Made by a program: the position numbers and the translations under genes. From Lunasporangiospora selenospora (taxonomy: Eukaryota; Mortierellomycota; Mortierellomycetes; Mortierellales; Mortierellaceae): DNA of 14,992 nucleotides. This document shows, in pieces, positions 1 through 8,331 of this stretch. Numbering within the stretch: the stretch's first letter is position 1; every line of letters begins with the position of its first letter. The notes below the pieces were generated by a model, which did no database searches, had not been told where the DNA came from, and saw only the letters and a program-made list of their open reading frames with translations. Where the stretch lies: assembly GCA_015680635.1 (NCBI GenBank), contig JAABOA010000428.1, forward strand, positions 260 to 15,251, given 5' to 3'.

Positions 1-1
1 A

Positions 2-663
2 AAACCTGTCGTCCAACACCATGACATCAATTCAGAGGACAAGTTTCTGATTATGGCGACCGGTGGGCTCTGGGATCAACTGACATCTGAAGAAGCAGTC
101 TACCTTGTTGGCAGTTTACTGGATGGTAAAGTTGGTCAAGAGCAGCTGGATTCAGATCGTAGGAAAGCACTACAGTTCAAGCTACGTGTAAAATCCACTG
201 CCACTGCCATTGGTACCACCGGATTATCTTCATTAAGCCAGCCAAGCATTGAGAATGGAGAGGATGACGATGAGCTAATCTTTGCAGGGCTCGCATCAAA
301 ATGTCCCGTGGACCGACCTCTTATTTTTACATACAAGGACCAGGCGAACGCTTCAACACATCTCCTCAGGAATGCGATTGGTGGTGCAGAGGACGATAAA
401 GTGGCTGCTACGCTCGTGATCCCATCTCCAATGAGCCGTGTATACCGGGACGATATCACAGGTATGCTGGAGAAAGTTGCAGATAATTGAAGGAGCTCCA
501 CAATGAAATGTCGTTTTAACACACCATTTACCCTTGTGTTATATTTATTTTAGTTATGGTCATTCTGCTCGGAAAGCAGGACGCAACTCTTGCACTCTCA
601 AGTGCCGTTCCATCAAATGGTTTCAAAGAGATTTCATTATCAGAAAGAGCGCGACACTTTTAA
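2..663 (+). CDS. PP2C-family phosphatase, pyruvate dehydrogenase phosphatase-like, 3' part (two exons)
   Basis: This is the C-terminal part of a metal-dependent Ser/Thr phosphatase of the PP2C (PPM) family; the gene starts left of the window. The reading frame is open from base 2. The exon reads FLIMATGGLWDQLTSEEAV, the family's 'ATDGLWD' block, and further on ANASTHLLRNAIGG and MSRVYRDDIT, the pattern of mitochondrial pyruvate dehydrogenase phosphatases (human PDP1, yeast Ptc5). Those enzymes dephosphorylate the PDH E1 subunit in the mitochondrial matrix. Read straight on, the exon would stop at 490 and lose the last beta strand. A GT-AG intron at 462-553 (gtatgc...ttttag) instead joins RDDIT to VMVILLGKQD, the expected strand, and the protein ends at TAA 661-663. 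The Asp of the ATDG block, a metal ligand in PP2C enzymes, is Gly here (GGT at about 59-61). The Asp of RDDIT is kept. The family call is firm. The PDP subclass is likely. Activity is doubtful. Confidence 0.85.
462..553 (+). other. Intron in the phosphatase gene
   Basis: This 92-nt GT-AG intron has donor gtatgc and a T-rich acceptor ending tttatttttag. It splits a Val codon (G|TT). Splicing restores the DDITV strand that ends the PP2C fold, whereas read-through gives an unrelated 10-residue tail and an early stop. Confidence 0.8.
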
Positions 664-880
664 GTATCATATAGAGGGTTCACGAAGCGTGTAATGAATT
701 TCAGTAGCCTTTACCATGACGTCGATGAAAGGTTCAAATTTAAAGGAGCGGTATGCATTGCTTGCTGTTTCTTCGATTTGTATTATTGCCACCGGAACGG
801 CAAATGAAATGTTAAAATTAAGAACTTGAATTGGAGTGTTTATGGTATTATGCCGAATAACGTCCTTCAATGCCTAATGT
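664..880. other. Short tail-to-tail intergenic stretch
   Basis: This is the gap between the phosphatase stop and the end of the minus-strand pseudogene. No clear AATAAA signal is visible. A minus-strand open frame of 67 codons fills it (870-667), but it matches no family I know and may be chance or part of the neighbouring decayed gene. Confidence 0.4.
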
Positions 881-3800
881 CTATCGAGAATTCATACTGG
901 CGCTCCGGCTCTGGAGCTCCAGAACTGCATTAAGAATGACATGCAGGTCTTTCTTCATATCAGAAATCTCGACCTTCAGTTCCATCCCTCCGTAGTTCTG
1001 ACATTTCTGCTTGCAGTCCTTCAACAGTAGCCCTCAAATCATATGAGTTTGCTTGTGTTTCTTAGTCAGATCTGTTCGTTCCGAATGACACTGCCAGAGA
1101 ATTTTCTACGGCTTTCTGGAGTGTTGTGAATTTTTAACTTTGTTCTCTCATACTGACTGATAAAACATCCAAATTTTGTTTTCCTTGTTAAGAGAGTTGC
1201 TCTTCAATGACATATTGTCCATCAAGTTGGTCCCAACTCTGTTTGCCAAGTTTTCCTTCGGCCCTTTTCATCCTTGAGAAAAATGTTGGTGGCTCAGGCG
1301 TGATATTGTCGTCCCAGGTATTGAGCATGTATGAGGTCTGCTCTTTGACTAATTCTTCAATGATAATCAATTTATCAATTTCCTTGATACGTCACCTGTA
1401 CTTCTTCTCCTGGTAAGGGATTGTAGTGTAGTGTATCTCTCTTGGGAAATAGTCAAATACCTCTCGGGAGTCAAGGAGTTAGGGTGTGGCAAGTCATAAA
1501 GGGTTAGTGGCTCTGTATTCTGACTTCTGCCTTCTCAGAAGGCTTGCCTGGAATACGGTATGACATATTTTTGGCACTCTCGACATACCGGAGTCGGCTC
1601 TCGAGTCACACCTGATGCCAACTATTATCACCCTCTCAACATTGATTAAAGCTAATTCTTTTCAATGCAATATGAAATGATGAGGCGAATCAGGTCGATT
1701 GCTAATAGACTTGTTTTTGCATGCTCGAGCATAGTCTCGGCAGGGCTGGATTCGTTCAGACAGACTCTCAACGGGACCCAATCGTTACTGGAACTAAGAC
1801 GCAAAATGCGTCCCTTGACCATTTTAAACTGGCCATGGGTCGTTTCTCTCCCTCCTTCACACACAGTCGACATTATTGATTTTGAATAGTTGTCTTGGCA
1901 AAGGTATCTGTTGTTATAAGAGCGAATGAACCAAACTTCTGCAATTGAGACCCCGTAGCATTATCGCGTCTCATAGAAAGAGGATTGATGGCACCTAGGA
2001 AATACTCTGTATTTTCTGATGTACATAAAGTCTCCAGATTGAGGTGGACTTCAATATCATCGCTTCTCAAAGTTAGAGTCCGTTTGTGAATACAAGAGAG
2101 AACTGGGTAGTCCGCAAATATTGACATGAGTTTCCAGCGTAGCAATAGCTCCAGTTCCTCCTCAGATGACTGAGGCAATTTCCGTACCGAGAAATGCTTG
2201 TCCCAACCATCCTTTTTGACTGTGACAACTTGAGAGCAGCCTCTAACAAGATGAGAGCTGCATGTTTTCCACGAATGTTGCCTTGACTCCTCATTTAAGA
2301 AATGCATGCCTAGTGTGAAAATAGGCCGAGATAGTCCTTCTTTCCTTCCTGTTTATTGTGTATGTTCCCTCGGAAAAGTGAATAGGTTCCCTATTTTTCA
2401 CCTCTGGCAGTCCGCGGAGATCCGGTGCACGTTCAGGGGTGCAGAATGGCATGTCGTCATCGCTAAGTATTCTATCATCAATTAACGATGGTTTTAGCAC
2501 AAATCCTTGCTTCCGTAAAACAACTGTTGATTCAGCTGTCCTTCTCAGGGACCCATTTCATGATCTGATATCGTGAATGGCATATGGAAAAAATCCATCG
2601 GTGGGAAAGTATAGTTGTTATTCAATGGGATGCTGTTGGGGTCTTCCATTGATGGAATTATTCTTGGTGCACCATTCTACCACCCATAGTAGTTCGGGTC
2701 CCCGTTAACAAACTCATTGCACATGATTTGAGGGATGTTGAATATTTGAAGGATTTGTCGAGAGGCTGTCGAGTACCACGACATAGTGTCAGCTGTAGCA
2801 ATTTCAAGAGTCTGTCCGTCGGATGAAAGGAAGTGCCTCCAAATGTTGTGAGTAGTATCGATCGTATGCTGTCGGGTTCCAGAGGCTAGACTCCAGATAT
2901 CAAGTTGGTAAGGAGATATATACATGATAATTACACCCCTACCGTTGCTGACATAATATGACTATGAGCACTCCAATCTGGATTCTGCTTGATTCGAGTG
3001 CTGCACTAAAGTTTCCATTGACCATTATTGCTGAATATATGAACGCGATGGCCATCAGTGATAATGAATCTCTCCGATTTATCGTCCCAACCATTGGTAT
3101 CGATATTAGTAAACTTCGCAAATCCTTTGGATGTCCAGAGCTCAATGCACTGACTGAGGCGTGTGGATCTATCGTGTAAACAAGGATGTCTGGTGTGCTG
3201 CAGCCGTTGAAAGCAAAGAGTTGTATTTATGATACCACTGTAAACTCATTCCCATATACTGCAATCCATGATCCGTCTCTTGAAATAGAAATAAGGATGT
3301 CGTTGTTGCACTCATTCCTGTAATTGACAGTGGTATGTGCGATAGATAGCGAGGGTCGCCTTGAGTATGTTGTCGCTAGATCAGTGTGTTTCAGGCTCAG
3401 TTCCCACAGGTCAAGATGTAGGGTATTCTCGTCTAACGAAAGGGTAGCAATATAGATCCAAATGCGGATACAGAATCTAGTGTAACCCGCTGCTCGAGGC
3501 CATCGTCCATCTGGCGCTTTGTTACTGTGATCCATGTAGATCTGTTTCCTTGTCACAGGGTTTATGAGATAAATGCAAACTATTAGTAGGAACAGGCTAT
3601 GTAAGCATCGGTTCAGAAGGGTCATCTTTGGCACTCTCAAAAAGCAAAAGTATGGTACTGTATCAAAGAGTTCATCGCAAGGAACCATCTAGTGAAACTC
3701 CGCATAGCATAATTGTGCAGAACCTAGACTGGTGTTATTCTTATGAGATGTGAAAATCTCTAAATATGATGAGACCCGAAATCGCAAATGAACCGAAGCA

Positions 3801-4402
3801 AATGACGCCCCGCCTGTCGAGAGAAGGCCGAATAGTAGTAAAGGGAGGTCCTTAAACGGCGACAATAATTACACTTTGTGTTTATTGCTAGTGAACTTAC
3901 CAGCTGCGGGTGTAAGGGGTATTGGGAAATGCTACTTGCATTTTTATTTTTTGAAATAGTGGAGGTCAGAAAGAGCGCTTCCACGCCTTCGTTCATTACA
4001 CTGTTGTGACGATCGCGTATTATCTGGGAATTAATCTGAATAGAATCGATCCCTACTGCGTCCTGGTCAAACAAGAAACAGATTACTACGGAGGATGATG
4101 GAACTCCCTCTTGCGGATCCACCACTCTTTGGGGTATAAGCGTGAAAAACGGGACTGTTATCAGTATTGATATCCATACAACCCAGAAGTTCTTTGTACA
4201 ACTCTACTTACCATATCATCTGCTCCTTCACCAATTTGGACTGGCTTGATGAAACGCCTGTAGTCGGTATAAATTGAGTGATGCTTAGAGCACGTATCTT
4301 ACTGTCGACCAAGCAGAGCCATGTAGTTGCTTACCCATTCGATCCTCTAAAGATTGGGGTACCATATGAACGCTCGTCACTGTCCTCATAGAAAAATCTC
4401 AT
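881..4402 (-). pseudogene. Decayed WD40 plus ion-channel-like (TRP-like) protein gene
   Basis: Family-like peptides lie in order along the minus strand but in changing frames. From 5' to 3' they are: short N-terminal exons (MRFFYEDSDERSYG at 4402, donor gtaagc at 4334; VVDPQEGVPSSSVVICFLF at about 4117, donor gtaagt near 3902); WD40-like blades (TLSLDENTLHLDLWELS; SISRDGSWIAVYG; DILVYTIDPHASVS; CIELWTSKGFAKFTNIDT; YQLDIWSLASG); a linker (LRLSSSNDWVPLRVCL; IDLIRLIISYCIEKN); the tail motif LESRLRYVESAKNMSYRIPG at about 1605; PPTFFSRMKR at about 1280; and a coiled coil (RATVEGLQAEMSELRR, then DMKKDLHVILNAVLELQSRS) ending at TAG 883-881. Breaks I could place are in-frame stops at 3227, 3006, 2677, 2545, 1652, 1606, 1392 and 1188, and frameshifts near 3150, 2545, 2300, 1873, 1520 and 985. 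The several hundred residues of membrane core expected between IISYCIEKN and LESRLRYVES are absent. Family assignment is from memory and moderate. That the gene is broken is firm. Confidence 0.7.
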
Positions 4403-4478
4403 GTCTGTTCAACTATACCATGTAAGTCATACGACTTGGATGTCAAGTAAAGGCATCATTTACGGGAAGCCATAACAA

Positions 4479-5153
4479 TCAAGATGTCACTCCATTTGAA
4501 TACTTATGAGAGCTACCAATCTGGAGGTCTTGTAGTATCTTGGCTTCGTAGTCGTTCGTGGAATGGAATGCCGATATGGCAAGGTTCGTGCTCAGAGCCT
4601 GAGTGTTCATTGGAGTATCCACTCTCCAGCTCCTGTGGGCGATGGACTTGCTCCTGTTTCTCGAGTTGTGGCTACGATGAGTGTGGCCAGATGAGGAGGG
4701 GTCCATGGTCTCAAAACAGACTGGTTGCCCAGTACCTGGAAATGAGGGACCCATTGGAGCAAAAGCTGTTAACTGTTCTACTCTTGGCAACGAAGGAGCA
4801 AAATCTGCTAATGGTTTCGTCCCTGACAATGAAGGAGCGAAAAACTCAAGGTGTTCAGCTTCTGGCAATGTGGGTCCAAATGAGGCTGGTTGCTCAACCC
4901 CTGATGATGAGGGACCAGAAATTGTCAGCAGTCCCACTGGTGCTCGCTCTGAGATTCCGACAAGGTCAACAGTCATGTCGCTTAATTCGCTGGTTTGCTT
5001 TGATCGTCCATGTTTGCTTGAATAGCCGTAACTGACATCCTGATTATCCGCAGCATCATTTCTTGCTTGAGCTGCCTGTACACTCGACAAGGTCCCAAGG
5101 CCCACAACAGTTGCTTCTGACTATGAGGGACTTGAATTATCAGTTGTTCCCAT
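4479..5153 (-). pseudogene. Ser/Pro-rich low-complexity coding remnant, possibly the 5' end of the channel-like pseudogene
   Basis: A minus-strand frame runs from ATG 5153 (MGTTDNSSPS), through one in-frame TAG at 5123-5121, to TGA at 4479. The long open part reads SEATVVGLGTLSSVQAAQA and onward, is rich in Ser, Pro and Gly, and contains about five 13-residue degenerate repeats. It ends SSHKYSNGVTS. It lies just upstream of, and on the same strand as, the decayed WD40/channel-like gene, so it may be that gene's disordered N-terminus. I see no convincing splice junction joining the two. No enzymatic domain is visible. Confidence 0.45.
4713..4916 (-). repeat. 39-nt degenerate tandem repeat (13-residue unit)
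   Basis: Read on the minus strand, five units follow one another: GPSSSGVEQPASF, GPTLPEAEHLEFF, APSLSGTKPLADF, APSLPRVEQLTAF and a 16-residue variant APMGPSFPGTGQPVCF. The shared pattern is (G/A)PSL then a charged or polar core ending in a hydrophobic residue and Phe. The units have diverged in DNA but keep frame, so the array was translated at some time. Confidence 0.7.
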
Positions 5154-5406
5154 GCTTGTCCCTGGATGAGATGAGCATTGGGATGAAAGAAAGATGAAAG
5201 AAAGATGAAAGGAGTTGAATTTGCCATTTCATGTCTTACAAAGTGTTGCCCCGTGTAACAAGTAGTCAATTATCTTCCCTCCTCTCGGTTACTTCACCTT
5301 GCCCCATTGGCCTCGATAGTTAGGGGAAGTGAGTGACTTTGGTGGATGTCAATTAAGGTTTAATCCAAAATGTAGGCAGTCGTCGCCTGCTGAGGGGTGA
5401 CTACTG

Positions 5407-5610
5407 CTACCTATGAATATGGGTCCGAAGGGAGATGTTACAGCATTTTACAAGTTTGCCAGCAATGGAGCATTCATGGTCAAGGGCGTCCGGTAAAAGC
5501 ACAATAGAGACAATGGACCGAACTGGCCATAGCTTGTACTTCTGGCTGAGGTATGGTTGCCGGAAGTCAACCAAAGAACCCAAGTCTAAACGCTTTGTGG
5601 TATGTGGACA
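5407..5610 (-). other. Open stretch without start codon, possible gene remnant
   Basis: About 67 codons are open on the minus strand, flanked by stops at 5613-5611 and 5409-5407. The peptide includes LVDFRQPYLSQKYKLWPVR and VLLPDALDHECSIAGK, with a mixed, protein-like composition. It contains no Met, so it could only be an internal exon or a relic. I do not recognise the family. Confidence 0.25.
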
Positions 5611-6181
5611 CTATCAAACATTGACGTCTAGAAGCTCAAGTTCAGTGGATTACCATGTGGACTAATTAAGAACATCCACACTTTCTCTCCTGCATAATCA
5701 TAAACCATAAGAAGCTGTACGAAGATGTCATATCAGGCGAAGATTGCGAGGAAGAGTGCACTAAATATTAACAACGCTCCCCTTCGTTTCATGCCTCAAC
5801 CCGGGCTTGAATGTATTTCTTCATGAATGGATTTCAAACCCGTTGCGAGCAACGGTTAGTAGGAAAAATGGAGTGTTGCCTCTCTGCCAAGATATTAGCC
5901 ACTCTTAGTACAGATGTGAAGCGCGAGGAGAGAAAATGCAACAAATTCAAGCTGGCAAAGAACAGCTCACTGATTACTTTTGTGGAGCGATGTTGACTCT
6001 TGCATTCCCATCGCGCCAGATATGAAATGATCTGACGTTAGACAGCTGATTATAGAATAATTTACGCTCAAGTGCCAGGAAGGTGATCTGTCTTCAATGA
6101 GTTCCAATGTATAAATTGGGTATTTGGGTGCTTTTGACGCTTCTACTCAAGTTTCTACTCAGAGAGGTTGTGGCAGATATA

Positions 6182-6205
6182 GCTTTTTTGCCCCGCGAAA
6201 AAAGC
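6182..6205. repeat. Perfect 8-bp inverted repeat (hairpin)
   Basis: The arms gcttttttt-type are exact: GCTTTTTT at 6182-6189 and AAAAAAGC at 6198-6205, with an 8-nt GC-rich loop gccccgcg. It could fold as a short stem or be a relic end of a mobile element. No matching partner or target duplication was seen nearby. Confidence 0.5.
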
Positions 6206-6480
6206 AACGGTAAACTCATAGCCCTTGAAGTTACATATTTTAACTATCAACTTGCCAGGAGAGAATGAGTTGTAGCCGACGATGACCAGCCGATGACTAT
6301 CGTTAATCGGTTTCTCGCTGCTAACCACCCCATCTAGGTAAGATTACTAGCTACCAGTTTTAGTCTCTGATCGGCATTGAAGACTGTGTGAGAAGAGTGT
6401 TCTGTTTAATCCTGGCAGTATTTCGTGAAGACTTTGCCAGGTTTCTCTCAACCTCTCCCTTTTGTTTTGCTGTAGTGCAA

Positions 6481-6849
6481 CACGTACACCTCGCTGAGGG
6501 TTGGAACACCCCACGAGGAGAAAGAGGAGGCCATGGTTTGATGTCATATCACGTACGTGGTATTGTTTGTGGGTTATGCCTTTCGCCGTGTGCAACTTAC
6601 ACCCCTTTTAGTAGCTCCCAATGCAGGCGGAGGGACCTCGACCAGACAATATTGGGTTTTTTTAAGATGGCCGGGCTTTGCGAGTCGGGGTACGTTTTGA
6701 ACAGGACCTACGTACAAATATGTGAGCTGTAAAGAACTGCGTGGAAGTTTGGAGCACGTACACCATTTTTTTTCTGTTTATCAGTCAAGGTCAGTTCGCG
6801 AACTGTTTCTTCTTCATTCTCATCCTCCCACATTCATTTCACAATCAAC
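6481..6849 (+). promoter_or_regulatory. Cyclophilin promoter and 5' UTR with four ACGTAC motifs
   Basis: Four copies of the palindrome ACGTAC lie within about 280 bp before the cyclophilin start: in CACGTACACC at 6481-6490, in the palindrome CACGTACGTG at 6550-6559, at 6710-6715, and in a second CACGTACACC at 6755-6764. The last 60 bases are a pyrimidine-rich leader (tttcttcttcattctcatcc) of the kind found before highly expressed fungal genes, running into cacaatcaaca-ATG. The motif cluster is visible; its function as a transcription-factor site is inference. Confidence 0.5.
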
Positions 6850-7837
6850 ATGGCCAATCCCAGAGGTAAGTTTCTCGGGCTGTAAAAAAGCTGCCCCAGA
6901 ACCACACTCACTTATTTGTGTGTCTATGGGGCGCCCTCACTGCTCCATTTTTGCCACCTCAGTCGTGGGAACTCGAGGTGGTCTAGAGTCGCGACAGGCA
7001 ATCATTCTCACAGTAGAGTTGTGCTAACGGCAAATCACCTTTTCTTGACGCATCGCAGTTTTCTTCGACGTTTCCATTGACAATGCCCCTGCTGGTGTAA
7101 GTGATTCTAGAAATTGAAAAGTTTTGTTTACATCAAAATTTTCGGTATTAATGTCGTCGCTAACTTTTACTGTCTGGTTTGTCAAATTAGCGCATTATCA
7201 TGGAGCTCCGCAAGGATGTTGCTCCTCGCACTGCCGAGAACTTCCGTGCTCTCTGCACCGGCGAGAAGGTAGAGTGCTTATTCTGTTAGAAAGAGTGGTT
7301 TTGCTTAAAGTGTAGCATGAGTCACTAATAGATCAATGGAATGGATTATATCGTGACGCTTCATCGCTATAGGGCTACGGTTATGCTGGCTCCAACTTCC
7401 ACCGTGTCATCCCTGGCTTCATGCTCCAGGGTGGTGACTTCACCGCTGGTAACGGCACTGGTGGCAAGTCCATCTATGGCAACAAGTACGTATTCTTTGC
7501 TTTCCTTCTCATAGAGTAACTCTAGTCAATTGCAATTTATTGATGGTTCTCTGGCTTTTGTTTTTGTACTAGGTTCGAGGATGAGAACTTCCTCTTGAAG
7601 CACACTGGCGAGGGTATTCTCTCCATGGCCAACGCTGGTCCTCACACCAACGGCTCCCAGTTCTTCATCTGCACTGTCCAGACCACCTGGTTGGACGGTA
7701 AGCACGTCGTTTTCGGTAGCGTCGTTGAGGGTATGGATGTTGTCAAGGCCGTCGAGGCTTGCGGATCTGGCTCTGGTGCCCCCAAGAAGGGTGGCAAGCC
7801 CTGCGTCATCTCCATCACTGCCAGTGGTCAGCTTTAA
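6850..7837 (+). CDS. Cyclophilin A, peptidyl-prolyl cis-trans isomerase (five exons)
   Basis: This cytosolic cyclophilin catalyses cis-trans isomerisation of Xaa-Pro bonds and is the cyclosporin A receptor family. Exons are 6850-6865, 7059-7096, 7191-7268, 7373-7485 and 7573-7837, all with GT-AG introns of 193, 94, 104 and 87 nt. The spliced product is 169 aa, starts [18 protein letters not shown] and ends [10 protein letters not shown], a single-domain protein without signal peptide, which fits the cytosolic form. Numbering matches human CypA: H54, R55, F60, M61 and Q63 ([15 protein letters not shown]), A101, F113 (SQFFIC), W121, L122 and H126 ([11 protein letters not shown]). R55 is the catalytic arginine and W121 the cyclosporin-contacting residue. 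Codon use is strongly C-ending (GGC, AAC, CTC, ATC), pointing to high expression. The tiny 16-nt first exon ends inside a Val codon. Identity is firm; the name of the gene in this species is not known. Confidence 0.96.
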
Positions 7838-7870
7838 ACGCTTATTAGCAGCGGTTGTACACATCACGCA

Positions 7871-7876
7871 AATAAA
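7871..7876 (+). terminator. Poly(A) signal of the cyclophilin gene
   Basis: A canonical AATAAA lies 34 nt after the cyclophilin stop codon, followed by a T-rich stretch. This is the usual arrangement for a short fungal 3' UTR. Confidence 0.7.
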
Positions 7877-7965
7877 GATTCTTTAAATCCTTGTGCAATA
7901 AGCGTCACGTTCTTACAAAATTCTGGTTAAATGTGATGAAAAGGATAGGGTGGTTCTTTCAACCT

Positions 7966-8187
7966 TTATGCTCTTGCCAAGGATCCCCAGTAATGCATTC
8001 GCATCTTCGCATTCTTTAATGGTGCTTGGTCTTTGAGTGTCATTGCCTGCCGCTTACCTCCCTTGTAACATGTGTTCAATTGTAGGAATAAAGCATTGAA
8101 AGAGTGGTTGACACGCCATCCCATTTTGTACATTACGCGACTAAGGTTTCCCGACGGAATTTGTCTTTCCCACACCAAATCATCCAA
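7966..8187 (-). CDS. Small possible minus-strand ORF of 73 codons, unrecognised
   Basis: The frame starts MDDLVWERQIPSGNLSRVMY and ends MHYWGSLARA, is basic, and lies in the gap between the cyclophilin 3' end and the tuberin gene, so it is not a shadow of a known gene. It would be divergent from tuberin, with about 145 bp between starts. A donor-like GGTAAGC occurs within it at about 8055, so it may have another structure. I know no family that matches; chance is a fair alternative. Confidence 0.2.
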   Translation of the reverse strand: MDDLVWERQIPSGNLSRVMYKMGWRVNHSFNALFLQLNTCYKGGKRQAMTLKDQAPLKNAKMRMHYWGSLARA

Positions 8188-8331
8188 AGCAAGGAGGCAA
8201 GCGAGAAATATTCATGAACTATGGCACATCCGTACCCTTGGCCATGCATAGGAAAAAAAATGAATCATTTTGATATTAATGCATTCTCTCTTATCGTTTT
8301 AATAGACCAGACGGTCCTGGCCATTCATGCA
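8188..8331 (+). promoter_or_regulatory. Tuberin 5' region with in-frame upstream extension
   Basis: The tuberin frame stays open upstream to an ATG at 8221, giving 37 extra residues (MAHPYPWPCIGKK...). Their composition is unlike the charged start of the conserved protein. The stretch just before position 8307 (ttctctcttatcgttttaatag) resembles the end of an intron, so this may be 5' UTR or intron rather than coding. Confidence 0.4.

Larger units (their letters stand above)
5154..6480. other. Gene-poor intergenic region
   Basis: I see no gene I can support here. It holds a short direct repeat of atgaaagaaag (about 5190-5213), a minus-strand open stretch without an ATG at 5610-5407, a plus-strand 61-codon frame at 5811-5996 with no recognisable family, and an inverted repeat at 6182-6205. 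No tRNA or rRNA was recognised. The left edge probably held the promoter of the decayed minus-strand gene. Confidence 0.5.

Noticed and set aside
4484-5035. Plus-strand open frames of 183 and 114 codons
   Set aside because: They mirror the minus-strand 13-residue repeat array and have no recognisable domain.
5811-5996. Plus-strand frame of 61 codons in the gene-poor region
   Set aside because: I considered a transposase fragment because of its Lys/Cys-rich end, but saw no catalytic motif, terminal repeats or continuation.
6388-6732. Plus-strand open frame of 114 codons before the cyclophilin
   Set aside because: It is Cys- and Ser-rich with no family signature, overlaps the promoter motif cluster, and contains intron-like pyrimidine tracts; best read as chance.
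7526-7867. Minus-strand open frame of 113 codons over the cyclophilin last exon
   Set aside because: It is a shadow caused by the strong C-ending codon bias of the cyclophilin, which removes stops on the other strand.
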